Part shown: positions 1-12,095 of the stretch, piece after piece | How positions within the stretch are numbered: position 1 is the stretch's first letter | Layout: each line of letters starts with the position of its first letter | Source of the DNA: Lycocorax pyrrhopterus obiensis | Lineage: Eukaryota; Chordata; Aves; Passeriformes; Paradisaeidae | NCBI GenBank assembly: GCA_014706295.1 | Contig: JACSVZ010000002.1 | Span: 23,780,757-23,844,756 of the forward strand | DNA length: 64,000 bases | Direction of reading: 5' to 3' | Notes under the pieces: generated by a model | What the model was told of the DNA's origin: nothing | The model's input: the letters and a program-made list of their open reading frames with translations, nothing else | Databases searched by the model: none | Made by a program: the position numbers and the translations under genes

Positions 1-228
1 GAGCCTCAGGAAGAGCATGCACTGTTTGAGGATGCGCTCAAAAACGAAGGCAGAGGAACCCAAACAGAGGAAAGCACTTCTGAAGAAAACATTATTCCAA
101 GTGAAGCAGTATCGCAAATTGGTGATAATAACAGGGAGGTAACAAGCACCCTAGATGCTTCAGGAGATAGTTCAAGTCAGACTCCTCAAACCTCAAAGGA
201 ATGGACTGAACATGTGCATCTGGTATGA
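1..228 (+). CDS. ANKIB1: ANKIB1, C-terminal end of last coding exon (partial)
   Basis: The frame is open from base 1 and gives 75 residues ending in EWTEHVHLV before a TGA at 226-228. The tail is acidic and rich in Ser, Thr, Glu and Gln, with no catalytic motif, as expected for the disordered C-terminus of ANKIB1. ANKIB1 is an RBR-type E3 ubiquitin ligase with ankyrin repeats; those repeats and the RING-IBR-RING module lie upstream of this window. The call rests on position (same strand, immediately 5' of GATAD1, as in human 7q21.2) and on the resemblance of this tail to ANKIB1. No splice acceptor is visible, so the exon begins before base 1. Confidence 0.85.
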   Translation, partial: EPQEEHALFEDALKNEGRGTQTEESTSEENIIPSEAVSQIGDNNREVTSTLDASGDSSSQTPQTSKEWTEHVHLV

Positions 229-2470
229 ATAAAAACTAAACCTGGAGTAAAAGAATGGCGGTGACAGATGGTACAGTATGTGGAGTAAGCATTATGGAGG
301 CTTTGATCCACATAATTGCAGCTCAGTTGTAACCACTGACGTAACAACGGATATTTAGGAGTTCTCTTGAATTGTAGTTCTTCATAATAATGTGAACCTT
401 TGAAAGAATATCCTTTGCATTTAATTAGGTAGTATTTGCCTTTTTGCTCTCAAGAGAAAGGAATAAGTAGGTTGTATTCCACATTCCTAATACAATGCAG
501 CATCTGTTTAGCCTTAGGTTGATGATCCTTGACTTGAAACTACAGATTAAAGGCTTACACTGATTATTTTGGTTGGTTTTCCTAAGAAATAGTTTATTCC
601 ATTTTTTAGAACTCATTATTTCACCAAAATAACATCTAGCACTTCATTTGTATTTTGGTTTTGTTTTCCGTAATTTTTCCTTACTCATTTTTCATTTTTG
701 TTAGCAGTGTGAACGGAGGTGTTTAATGCTTCTCTGTAGTACTGCTCCAGGAACGAGTTTTAGGGGATATTCTTTCCCTTTAAAATCAAAGATTTTTTCA
801 TGTCTATTTACAGTCCAAATGTGCCAAACTGTGAGAAGTTAACTGGCAGTAGCCTAATGAAACAGTGCAGTGTTACTCTATCCAACTAATCCCACAATTC
901 ATAGCAGTGAAAGAAACCACTGGGTAGCATTGCTTCTCTAAATTTAACTGGCATATGTTGCCATGGTGACTGCATTTAATTAAATGTAGCCTGTACCTTA
1001 AGTTAATAAAACCTAATGCTGCTGTTAAACAGTTATTTTAAATATTAAAATACAGTGAGTTAGCAACAGCTATGCTGTATTTTAAGAGACACTTTAATGG
1101 AAGTGCAATCATAGTTCTTTGTTTTCATAATTCTACAAAGCATTTTATGCACTAATAGTGCAATTACTTTTAATGACAACATTTTGTAAAAATATAGGAA
1201 TACAGAATTTTCATATATTAGCCAGTCCCACAATTAAAAGTTCAGATAACACATCCTGCTCAACATGTTACGGTGCCTTTGCCTAACCCAACTGGATAGT
1301 TGCCACAGTTAAACAAGTAATTCAAATTCAGTGTTTGTTCTGGAGTAACTATGCTATTAATTGCAAAGACCTCCATAAAACCACCCATGGCCTTGCCTTT
1401 ACAGTAAATAACTAAACATTCAGTCAGTGTTTTTGCATATACAAAACACTACTAGGTATTTGTTCAATTGCACAATATTCATTTGCTGTGTGATTACTGT
1501 TTAGTGTAAGAAAAAAATTGAAAAAAGAAAAAAAAACAAACGACAAAAAAACCTTTTCCTAGTTGTTGTACCGTGAAAAACAAAAATACTGGTTTTAGAT
1601 TTGCTTAAAAGCATCAATCTACAGTTAGTGAGATACAATGGTACAGTATGTAATTACAACTAGAATAAGTTGTTCAAATGGCTGTTTTAATTACATATAA
1701 TCAAAACTTTTCATAACATGAGCAAATTACATACACTCCATTTTAAGTTTTGCTTAACTGTTACCAGAGATTTGTTGATATGATATAAAAGTTTATTACT
1801 ACTGAGTGTGTATAGGCAAGTGTCATGATAGCAAAGTTTATGTATTGATTACTGTGAGTTCAAGTGAGTGTTTTGGTAACTAATTCATTCAAATCCAGCT
1901 TTGGAACCTTGCAGTTATGAGGTTCATATTAGTAAAAAAATGAAATAAGAATATTTTACCCTTACCCCACAAAAACCTTGTCCACTTTCCAAGCATCTTT
2001 AGAGAGAATGAATTAGAATAGTCTAAACAATCTTCCAACTTCTCCCCTAGCCACCCTACTCCTGACATATTATTGAGCCTTTGAAAAATACCTCTAGGTA
2101 TAAAGTCCTTCAACTAAAATGGTCCTTCATGAACTGTCATCATGAATTGGTCTGAAAGTTGTTTAACTCACATAGCTTCCTTGAATGGTAATTTCTGAAT
2201 AGAAAGATTCTCACAAAAAGATTGTGTATTGCATTGAGATGTCTTGCAAAGTTGCAGTAAGATATGTAAGAGTGCTCTCTGTGAAGATAGTGAAGTTTGT
2301 GGGTTCTGGTTTTTTGTAATTTGGTTAGGTTGTGCAGTATATCCATTGTTTCCGTGTTACTCTTATGAGCATGAAATTAGCCTATTAAATTTGTATTTTC
2401 TTGGTACTTATTTTAACACCATAGTCATTGACTTTACAATTCAAAAATAAAAGTTTGGCGAGACTATTTT
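229..2470 (+). other. ANKIB1: ANKIB1 3' untranslated region (inferred)
   Basis: This AT-rich stretch of about 2.2 kb has no credible ORF and follows the ANKIB1 stop. A canonical AATAAA lies at 2446-2451 and is the likely main polyadenylation signal. Another AATAAA at 228-233 overlaps the stop region and is too close to be the main site. Vertebrate ANKIB1 transcripts have long 3'UTRs. The exact end is inferred. Confidence 0.55.
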
Positions 2471-3110
2471 GTAAACCTGTTAATTTTATAATGTAAAAAA
2501 ATTACTCTAACCTTGAATTGTTATTTGCACTTTCATAGTCTATACTTGATACATTCCCACTTTATATACAAGTAGGATACTACAACCATGTAGATGTTTG
2601 GCCAAATGAATGCTGTTAATAATATGTAAAATTCTTTGATTAAACATTTATTACTTAAACTAATTCCGTTCTGTCTTATTACATCTTAGACTTACTGTAG
2701 CAGATCCTTGAGACTGCTGACAGACATTTTTAGGATATGTTCAGTCCTGTGCCAGATTAGTTGGACACCATGTAGTAAGTTGAATGTTTTGATTTGTACA
2801 TATAGGGTACCATCATTAAGCTTTGAAAAAAAATCTAAAATAGAATTTGTCTTAATTGCTACAGCCATATTGTGTACCTGTTCTTTGTAGAGTAATGCCT
2901 TGTCACTACAAATAGTGGTGCTAAAGAAGGGGGGACTAATTTTTGTGAAAGATTCTGTTAATTAGTGTTACTTAAGTGCCACTTAATATCCACTCTCCAT
3001 TGTTACCAGGAAATTCCAGAGTGCCTCTGTTACATTAATAGCACTAAACTATTTTGTTCATTGTTACAGTCACCTCATCAGCTTCCTCCACCAAGCATGC
3101 CAAGATCGTG

Positions 3111-3300
3111 GAATCACAGACTGGTTTGGGTTGGAAGGGACCTTAAAGACCATGTTGTTCCAATCCCCCTACCTTTCACTAGACCAAGCTGCTCAGACCT
3201 CCATCTAGCCTGGCCTTGAACACTTCCAGTGATGGAGCATTCCCAAATTCCTTGGGAAACCTGTTCCAGTGCCTCAGCACCCTCACAGAAGGCATCCCAC
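3111..3300 (-). mobile_element. CR1 LINE 3'-end fragment
   Basis: The plus strand reads GAATCACAGACTGG, then a GGTTGGAAGGGACCTTAAAGA-like segment and a CCTGTTCCAGTGCCTCAGCACCCTCACAG-like segment (spelled here loosely), the reverse complement of a CR1 3' end. The minus strand still encodes the usual CR1 reverse-transcriptase tail with an RHWNRFPKE motif and a terminal LSSLV. It is a 5'-truncated, decayed copy. Confidence 0.85.
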
Positions 3301-5987
3301 TGTAATACTCAGGGAGGCTGGTAAGAATAGAAGCCAAAACGTGGACACAGTGATAGGTGGTTTCTTTACAAGCAATTGTCTGGCTCAAGAGACAGCTTTA
3401 ACATACTTTGAAAGAACCAAGTACTCGTGGTCATTTTATGTCATCTCTACCATTGCTTTACCTACCCATGTCCCTCATGAGGACCAAAAACCAAAGACCT
3501 CACAAAATCCAAGGTTAATTCTTGACTCTACCACAAGCTTGAATGGGTAATTAAGACCCAGAAGCTGCAAAGACAGCTTTACTTATGCAAGTAATAACTG
3601 ATGCTATCTCAAGAATAGCATCAGTTGTGGCTCTGGGAATTAAGGGAATAAAAGCTGCTTTTCTCACAAGAGAGCTGTTAAGTACAGAACCTTAGAACAG
3701 AACCATGTGGAAATGCAGAGTGCACCAGTCCATCACACTCATAAGAAATTTCATGCATTTACAACACAAATATTTCTGAAGAAGCACTCCAGGTGCATCC
3801 TCTGCAGCTGACTGTGGAACAGTGACATACATAATAAGAATAAAGGATTCTTCAGCTGTGAGCCAGCTGACTGTAGGATAGCAGTAAGAAGCTAGGAGGA
3901 AGCAATGCAATTAAATCCACTGCAGAACAATTCAAGTGCTGAAGCAGGAAATGAGCAGTGTGTGCGGATGTGCATCACTTCCCATAAAAACCACTCTCAC
4001 CGAGAGCTCCCAAGACGAAACAGTTCTGCACTGACAGACAGTGTGTCTCTAACACAGTCCCCCTCCACAGGTGGAGCCAAAATTGTATTTTCTCCACTTC
4101 TTTGCAGAGTCTACATTGGAAGTTTCACAGAGCAGGGATGGGCTGCTCTGCTCTAATGACTCCAAAGGGCAGCCCTTTCTCTTATTGGGGTAAAAATAAA
4201 ATAAAGTGAAAATACACATTAATTGGAAGAAAACATTTACTCTGCAACTTTAGCTGAGCTTACACTGCAAAATGCCTCAGCTGCATCAGGCACTTCCCGT
4301 CAGGCCACAGACTGAGTCAACCCACTTCAGCTCCAAAGAGAGGCTAGTTCTGTTAAGGAGAATCAGGAAACTGAAGAGGATGCTCAGAATTTAGGATCAA
4401 CATTGTAAGGCTTGGGATCCTCTAGAGAGAGGGGTACTTTTAAGAAGTCATGAGCCCCATCTCTCCTACCCATAACTACCAGGCATTCAGCAACTCTCAA
4501 ATCAGAACATTTCAGCTACTGCCTAGCTGAGATAAAAGACATGCTAGGTTTAATTTTTGACAAAACATCCTAACCATTGTTCCTTGTGTCACCTTCCAGG
4601 TGAGGTGGGGGCTGATCAGGCAGCACTGACAGCAATCCCTGCCTCTCTCTGGTCTTACACAAGGCCAACAGAATAATCATACCAAGAACACTGTAATCTC
4701 AAGGTGTTGTTTTACTGTGGTTCCATTGAAATGACAGTCAGAACCACACTTGTCAAGAAATACTGACCTAAAACTCCTTCTGACAACATAAAAATGGTTG
4801 TCTAAACCATTTTTTAATTATCTTAAAGTATCACCTCAGATTAGTTGTCTTAAAGCTTGAGTTTTATTGATTTGGGGGTTTTTATTCAAGTTATTATTTA
4901 AAAGCAGAAATAATAATCACAGTGGGTAAATTATCAACAATGTACAGTAGCATATTTAATTAAGAGTATACACATATATGTAAACCACACACATTCTACA
5001 TTTGTGACAAGAGAAGACCCTGCACATGGTTTCAGAAAGACCAAGGGGTTAGAAGCCAGGAGTCGGGAAGATGGTAGAACTGGAGTTGAAAAAAACAACT
5101 ATTGCCAATTTTATTTGCTATCCATTAACAATATATCTTACAGAAATTCACAAAATAAAAACCTTCACAAAGTGTTAGATACTTATCTGGACAGGAATGG
5201 ACATTGTCACTCATTTCTAGCCCATTTCTATGCAGACTAGTGATGCTATGCCAATGTGATGGCAGTGAGAGGGCCCCAGCAGGAGGACTGCTGAAGTGGG
5301 CAGTTGGGAACAAAAACAAGCAGAAGCTGCAAAAAAAAGTGGTGGGAAGAGCTTAAGGGCTCTGAGAGATCACTGATCTGCAAGATACAACTATAGAGAG
5401 ATGCATTAAAGAAGTAGAAAACAAAACAATTGCACCTGGTAAGTATAAAGAGCTTGAAAAGAGATGAAGGTAAATCAGGATTTAAATAAAAATTGAGGAA
5501 TTAATTTGGCACCTGAGACAACAAAGTCAAAGCTGGTGTGAAAGAGGCATGCAAAAGGTTAAACGTAGCCGTCCATGAGCCAGTACCAACCCAGGCACAC
5601 CCTGCATCCACTGCACACTGCGTGAGGGTAGCATCTGTTAATAGATCCCTGCATATTATAGCTATTTGTGTCCACTGAGGACAAGACAAAAATCAATTTC
5701 ATTTGCACCAAAGAAGGTTTAAATAAACTCTATGGATGGAAACTGAGTATGGGAACTAAGAGACTGCAAATCCTCAAGCAAGAGTGGGCATTTCTTTCAT
5801 AACATGAGACTAGAGAAACATCTACATGGGATGGCCCGGGGCCATGTGAGTGGCACTAGGTGAGGAACCACTGCTGGATCCATGGCTCCTACATTTGGCT
5901 CTCAAAGCTTCACAAAAGCACGTGTTCATTCCCTGGCATATTAAACTATTTGATACATGACTGAGGTGCCATGCAAGAGGGGCAGTT

Positions 5988-6228
5988 CATAGAATCATAG
6001 AGTGGTTTGTTTTTGAAGGGGACCTTGAAGATCATCCAGTTCCAACCACCCATCTCATGGGCAGGATCACCTTCCATTAGACCAGATTGTTCAGAGCCCC
6101 ACCCAACCTGACCTTGAACAGTCCCAGGGATGGGGCATCCACAACTTCTCTGGGCAGCCTGTTCCAGCACCTCACCACCTTCAAAGTAGAGGATTTTTTC
6201 CAAATATCTAATCTAAATGAAGGCCAAA
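5988..6228 (-). mobile_element. CR1 LINE 3'-end fragment
   Basis: It begins on the plus strand with CATAGAATCATAGAGTGG, the reverse complement of the short terminal repeat (ATTCTATG-like) that ends CR1 elements. The minus strand encodes the C-terminus of CR1 ORF2 with WNRLPREVVDAPS and a final LNNLV. The readable frame suggests a fairly young, 5'-truncated insertion. Confidence 0.88.
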
Positions 6229-6411
6229 ACTGGCATATGTTGAGGGTAAGATCCACCAACACTTTCTCCTGAATCAGGACAGTCATTGCAGTCCATCTCC
6301 TGTCCTCTGATTTTCTGTTAACCATGAGGAGTGACAGCTGTAAATCCTTGGATGACAGCACCTGGCATCCTCTGCAAACAGGAATGGAACCGGAGGCAGC
6401 TTCTGCTGCAT

Positions 6412-6796
6412 CGAATAACAGAATGTTAAGGGTTGGAAGCTACCTTAAAGATCATCTAGTCCCAACCCCCACACCATTAGCAGGGACACCTCCCATCAGA
6501 CCAGCTTGCTCAAGGCCTTATCCAACACGGTTTTGAACACTGCCAGGGATGGAGCATCCAAGGCCTCCCTGGGCAACCTGTTTCAGTATCTCACCACACT
6601 CACAGTAGAGAATTTCCTCCTAATATCTAATCTAAATTTTCCATCTTTCAATTTGTACTCATTCCCCCCTGTCCTGTCACTGCTGTTCCTGACGAAGAGC
6701 CCCTCTCTGGCTTCCCGGTAGGGCCCTTTACAGATACTGGAAGGTGCTGCGAGGTCTCCACACACCCTTCTCTTCTCCGGGCTGAACAGCCCCACC
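6412..6796 (-). mobile_element. CR1 LINE 3'-end fragment abutting the GATAD1 promoter
   Basis: It starts near GAATAACAGAATG on the plus strand and runs through CR1 3'UTR and ORF2-tail sequence up to a segment near 6785 (GGGCTGAACAGCCCC) typical of deeper CR1 coding sequence. The minus strand reads FRLDIRRKFSTVSVVRY, a CR1 ORF2 signature. It is longer than the other copies here. It ends about 270 bp upstream of the GATAD1 start codon, where GC-rich promoter DNA begins. Confidence 0.85.
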
Positions 6797-7068
6797 TGCA
6801 CCCATCGGGCCTCCCCGCTGACTAACGGGACACCGCTCTCCGCGCCACGGCTCGGAGGCGACAGCAGCGCCCTGCGCGGGCCGGGCCCCGCTTGTCTCCG
6901 GGGCCGGGGCACGGCCGCCGCCAGCAGAGGGCAGGGCCGGCCCCGCTGCTCCCGGCCCCGCCGCAGCCACATCCGCCGCCGCCGGGAAGGGGCCGGCGCC
7001 GGGGCCGCTGTGGGCGCCGCGCTCCCGCCGCTCGCTGTCGGGCCCGCGGGCCCCGCGCCGGGCTCAGG
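6797..7068 (+). promoter_or_regulatory. GATAD1: GATAD1 CpG-rich promoter and 5'UTR
   Basis: Base composition changes abruptly from AT-rich repeat to very GC- and CpG-rich sequence, which continues through exon 1 to about 7600. There is no TATA box near the start. This is a typical CpG-island promoter of a housekeeping gene. The transcription start cannot be placed from sequence alone. Confidence 0.7.
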
Positions 7069-10000
7069 ATGCCGCTGGGGCTGAAGCCCACCTGCAGCGT
7101 GTGCCGCAGCACGTCCTCCTCCATGTGGAAGAAGGGCGGGCAGGGCGAGATCCTGTGCAACAACTGCACGGCCCGCTCGGCGCCGCCCCCCCCCGCCGCC
7201 TTCGCCACCACCTCGGCCGCCGCTCAGCACAGCAACGGCGGCGGCGGCGGCAGCGGCGGCGGGAAGCAGGTGAGGAGGCCGGGGGTGAGGGAGACGGAGC
7301 CGCCGCGGCCGGGCGGGGCTGGGCGGGGCCGGGGTGCTCGGGCCGTCCCCCGTGTGTTCATCCCGCCATTCCCCACAGAGCAAGCAGGAGATCCACCGCC
7401 GGTCCGCGCGGCTCAGGAACACCAAGTACAAGTCTGCGCCCGCCGCGGAGAAGAAGGTTTCCACGAAGGGCAAGGGCAGGCGGCACATCTTCAAGCTAAA
7501 AAACGTAAGGCGGTGCCTGGCAGAGCGCGGGGCCGCGGGTGGGCCGGGAGCCTGTGCCGGGCTGGGGCGGACACGGAGCCCGCGGGAGGAGTGGAAAGAG
7601 AAACCGGTCATGGGAGTTCAGCGCTCGCTTCTCCGCATCAAATCCTGGGCATGAAAACGTTAGCTGTGTTGTTTTGAACTTTAAAGTAGAAATGTGTGCT
7701 AGTTTTCTTAGAAGATCATGTATCCGCATGTTGTCTAGAAGGAAAAACAATTTCTGGAACTTCATGGTTGATTTGCTTTAATGCTCTTGATTTTCTATTT
7801 CTGTGTTCTTTTCTTAGCCTATCAAGGCTCCTGAGTCCGTATCCACTATAATTACAGCAGAATCAATCTTTTATAAGGTATGGTTTATGCAAATCTATTT
7901 GCAAAAATGATTATCCTGTTTCTGTTTCCAATTTCAAGAATTATCGTGGGCAGTGAAAGCACTAGGGATATAGTCACAGAAACTGTTCTTCCTTGCCTGA
8001 CAGTTGTGTAGGACTTTGGTTTGCCATAGTTATTGCCGTTAAGTCATGCAAGGTAGTTTACCTAAGTAGTTTAAATAGTTATCATTGTCCCAGGTTTTTC
8101 TCTTCCAAGAAAAAATGCTTTTTTTTTTTTTTTGTAGTTATTGCAGTCAGCATTTTTAAACTTAGCTTGCACTGTGCAGTGGTCAAGCAGAAGTGACTGG
8201 AGATGAGTATTTAGATTTGCGTGATGTTTCCTATGTTAGGCGCAGAACATATTGCCTGTAGAGGGGGTGGGTTGCAGTGCCTCAACGTCTCAGCTGGGTC
8301 CCATTTCAGAGCTGGTGCAAGCAGGCTCAGACACCCTGGGAGCAAGATCTGTTGGCACCTGCAGTGAAGCAGGAGGGAGCCTTCTCACGTTCATGCTTGG
8401 GAGCAGCTTTACCAGCATGCTAAGGTGTTAGTGTTTTAAAGTTCTGAAATTTGCTTTTGTTTCCCAGCAGTACAAGCAAACAAAATGTTTTTTCCCCCTT
8501 TTCCCCCCAAAAAATGTCAGGATAGGCAGTGGAGACTGCACAGCCAGTGGTGGGCTGAGATTCCATATACTCTCCAGGGACCTGATGGTCCGTGCGTGGC
8601 ATCCCAGATGAATCTCTTCTTTGCTGTTGACCAGTTCAGAAAAGAATTACTGTCTTGTGTGTATGTTTTTTATCAGAAATTCCTAAGAATTATGTCAAAA
8701 CTTCTATTTAACCTCCTTATGCAAAATGTTGCTACTTTGATACTTTGCAGTGTTGTTGTGAACGGGATTGTTCGGGTTTTTTGTGTTCATTTTCTCTTTT
8801 TTAAAAACAAACCACCTTTCTTTCTTATGCCACCATTCTTTTGCATGTGGCTGAATTGAAGCTGCATTTCAAGACCGGTATAATTTAGGGTACTGATACT
8901 TAAGATATGAATCAGAATGCGAAGTGAAGCTGACAAAATCAGGTTGTTTGATTTCAGTGTCATTTGTATGTCTTCTAGGGTGTATACTATCAAATTGGGG
9001 ATGTTGTTTCGGTGGTTGATGAGCAGGATGGAAGAACATACTACGCTCAGATCCGTGGGTTTATTCAGGACCAATACTGTGAAAAGAGTGCTGCACTAAC
9101 CTGGCTCATTCCTACACAAGCCAGCCCCAAAGACTGTTTTGACCCAGCATCCTATATCATAGGTAATCTGCAAGCCTTCACTTTGTACAGCTACTTGTAT
9201 GTGCCTACACTAATGCAGAGTTGTATTTTTTAAATGAACATTTTAGCTTGTCAAGGGATTTTATGCAAGTTCCACATTTTAGACCCTAATTCTGTAAACA
9301 TCTCATTTACTGTAATAACACTTTTTATTTTTCTTGTGTATATAGTATGGTTACCACCATTGCAGTGTGTGATTATCTTGTACTGTGATTATCTGAGTGT
9401 TTGTGGGGACAATTACAGATGTGCAGCTTTAAAGATCAAATTATTGCTCTATAGATAGGTTTAAACCATAGTAACTTTGATTCTGATATACTATTCCAAG
9501 TTATTTCTTTTAAAGTGACCTGGATTACCTGATCTTTATCCTGGGTATTCAAAATACACAGCATGCAAGCACTGGCATAGAGACTGTTCTGCTACTGATG
9601 ATAAAATTAGTAATTAGTTAAGTCCTTCTGACAGGCAGGACACAAATAGAATATGTTTAAAATATATTAACTACAGTACTTTACTCAAATCCCAGAATGC
9701 TTCAAATGGGATGGGGGGAAGATCAGCCCAGCAAAATTAAAGGTAGAGGTTTCTTGCCTTATACATGATGCTTCCTAGGAAAGTCATTGATTGCAAAGAC
9801 AAATTCTCTAAGGGAGTGTTGGCTGTTGTGGCATATTTTTATGCAACATACTTAATTTTGTGCATTTAAGTTTTGTCTTTGAAGATGTAATTTTTTTTCC
9901 TAGGTCCAGAAGAAGATCTCCCAAGGAAAATGGAGTATTTAGAATTTGTTTGTCATGCACCTTCGGAGTATTTCAAATCTCGATCATCTCCCTTCCCGAC

Positions 10001-10094
10001 CGTTCCTACAAGGCCAGAGAAGGGCTATATATGGACTCATGTGGGACCTACTCCTGCAATCTCCATTAAAGAAACTGTAGCCAATAATTTATAA
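7069..10094 (+). CDS. GATAD1: GATAD1, GATA zinc finger domain-containing protein 1 (5 exons, 253 aa)
   Basis: Coding exons: 7069-7269, 7379-7504, 7818-7877, 8979-9162 and 9904-10094. All junctions are GT-AG and in frame. The protein starts MPLGLKPTCSVC. A single GATA-type zinc finger uses Cys9, Cys12, Cys30 and Cys33. A Gly/Ala/Ser-rich linker follows (shorter than in human, which has about 269 residues), then a basic KQEIHRRSARLRN segment and a conserved C-terminal region with YYQIGDVVSV and FIQDQYCEKSAALTW. GATAD1 is a nuclear protein found with KDM5A, SIN3 and EMSY at H3K4me3-marked promoters; a human missense allele is linked to dilated cardiomyopathy. Intron 1 is only 109 bp and GC-rich. 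The start is fixed by the conserved N-terminus. Confidence 0.97.
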
Positions 10095-12095
10095 TTTTTT
10101 TAAGGAATACTTTGGACTAGTTTTTTGGGTGTATCCTCCAGTTTGTAAACCTCATACAAGAAGTTTTAAAAATTATAAAATGTGCCAGTTTACTTTACAG
10201 ATTGTGGTATTTATTTATTTTAGATAGATCTTTGAAGTGGAAGTTTTCATTCCAGTTGATGCATCATTTCAGTGCTCTGTTCTTCTACATTATTGCTCAT
10301 CTTGGGACAAAACCACAAGTTTCATGTCATCTTTGACTTCTGAAAGTTGCATTTAGTGTTCATTCTTACTTTTTAAGTTATTTTCCAGAAGAGGAGCTTA
10401 AAAGACATAATCATCCAGCACTGTATATAACTGTTTAATTAGTTAACTGTGACTGCTGCTTTTATTTCCTTGTTAAATAATTTAAGACTAGCTTCACCTA
10501 AACAGTAAAATGATCAGTGATGCAATTAACAGTTCTGTTACATGGAGAGGAGTCATCCACCTGGATTTCTCCAGACTAAAATCTCATCCACAAGGAGGGA
10601 CTCTAACAGTCACCTTTTAAGGGAATTTTGTTCATCTGAATCTGAAACGTGGGCCTATGTGTGTATATTTCTGTTAAACTTTACTTACATAAGGGCATAA
10701 ATTTCCTGGACAATTGGATGCAAATTTAAAAATTAATGTTATTTGTCATCCTGGCATCCTCATGCAGAAATGTATCTGCATTTCCTGAGCAAGCCAACAC
10801 TGACATATGATTTGAGTTTCACATTGTTAATGTTTGTTTGCCTGTTAGCTTGGTCTCTTAAAATTGATTTTAAATTGTTTTTTTGGTCTTCACAATTAAT
10901 GATGGTAAGGAAAAAAATGGTCAAGCAATTCAAATGAAAAAAAGTTTGGTACAGGGAATAAAAACTAATTTTATGTATTGACAGTCTCAGCATAACAAGG
11001 AAAATGTTTAAACAGCAGAACAGGAGAAATGCTACATACTAAAATACCAATAAAGTTTTCTGCCCTAAACTTTTTACAAGCCAGTCAGCTCCAAACACTG
11101 TGAGATGTGTTTATATGGCCTGAGTTCCAAGGGCTTAGTGATTCCTGCTGCCTATGAAGGATAAGAGCTGTAAGCAGCCTTAAATTTAAATGTACTGATC
11201 TTTTCCAGTGTTTTTTTCTTTGTGTGAGCATATGTGACCATAGCACCCAGAAGCCCCAAATCACCTTTAAGGTGCTGTATGAAAGCATAAAAAAGTTGCA
11301 CTAGGCTTATGTTCTAACTTTATGAAAGGTTTTGATTTAAGGTGTGATGTATTTGAAAGTCTCAGGTATTAACAACTTTTAATACAGTGGGACCTGTGAG
11401 GGCAGGAACCAGATCTATTTGTTTTGGCCTGCAGCCTCTGTTCTGCCCTCTTCAAATACAAGAAAGAACAATCAGCCTTAAGGGAGTAGATGCTAAAGTT
11501 AAGGGATACTGTAAATAATTCAAAATGCTCAGAAATTAGCAGTAGATTGCTAATACAGAGTTAAATCTTAATCCTCTGTTACTTACAAAGATGAGATGTG
11601 TGCCCATGTTCAGTGTGTTGCAGTAATTAATACCAAGGTGACCTCACTTCTCTCCAGTCTCCTTTCAGTTCCTCTGGATTTTTTTTTTCTGATTTCTTTA
11701 TTAACCAATACAAGAAAATAAAAATAACAAGTCTTATATTTACAGTAACCAGCATGACTCCCTTGATTCAAATGTTTTCCTTCCTATCTCTGCAGTCCAC
11801 AGGGTTTTCACTGGGGATCACTGTAAAGTCCTTGTGCTGCCTCAGCATAATCCATGGACCTCTCCTCTTCTGTGGGCTGTTTTACCTTATCTGAATTATG
11901 AAGGATGGAAAAGACCTTTATGGTCATTGAGTCCAATGAAGCTTAGCTGGTTTTCTTGTCAAATCCTTCTAGGAATAAGGAGGAAAACAATGCTTACATT
12001 GTTTTGCTTTTTCGAGTTCCTACAAATTATACCAAATGAAAAGTACTTGCTTGCCATTTGCCTTATTTGTCAATAAATTGTAATATAAAAGGGGA
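10095..12095 (+). other. GATAD1: GATAD1 3' untranslated region (inferred)
   Basis: AT-rich non-coding DNA follows the TAA at 10092-10094. AATAAA signals occur at 10957-10962, 11049-11054 and 12072-12077, so more than one polyadenylation site is possible. A degenerate CR1 end lies at about 11893-11939. No ORF is credible here. The extent is inferred from the signals. Confidence 0.5.
11893..11939 (-). mobile_element. Very decayed CR1 3'-end relic
   Basis: A GGATGGAAAAGACCTTTAT segment followed by TGGTCATTGAGTCCAA closely resembles the plus-strand view of a CR1 3' terminus. No flanking CR1 sequence is recognisable, so this is a short, old fragment. Confidence 0.55.

Larger units (their letters stand above)
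2471..6411. other. Intergenic region between ANKIB1 and GATAD1
   Basis: I see no exon with splice sites and a family match here. The recognisable content is two CR1 fragments (3111-3300 and 5988-6228). Mouse has Tmbim7 between Ankib1 and Gatad1; I found no TMBIM-like exon in this interval. The short ORFs present are not supported by splice sites or composition. Confidence 0.5.

Noticed and set aside
228..233. AATAAA at the ANKIB1 stop codon
   Set aside because: It overlaps the stop region, leaving no room for a normal 3'UTR. The signal at 2446 is more credible.
955..970. X-box-like GTTGCCATGGTGAC in the ANKIB1 3'UTR
   Set aside because: The right half-site is broken (GGTGAC) and it lies in a 3'UTR far from any start.
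6583..7611. 342-codon frame on the minus strand over the GATAD1 promoter and exons 1-2
   Set aside because: It is an antisense shadow of GC-rich GATAD1 sequence joined to the CR1 ORF2 tail. Low-complexity Ala/Arg/Pro composition and true coding on the other strand explain it.
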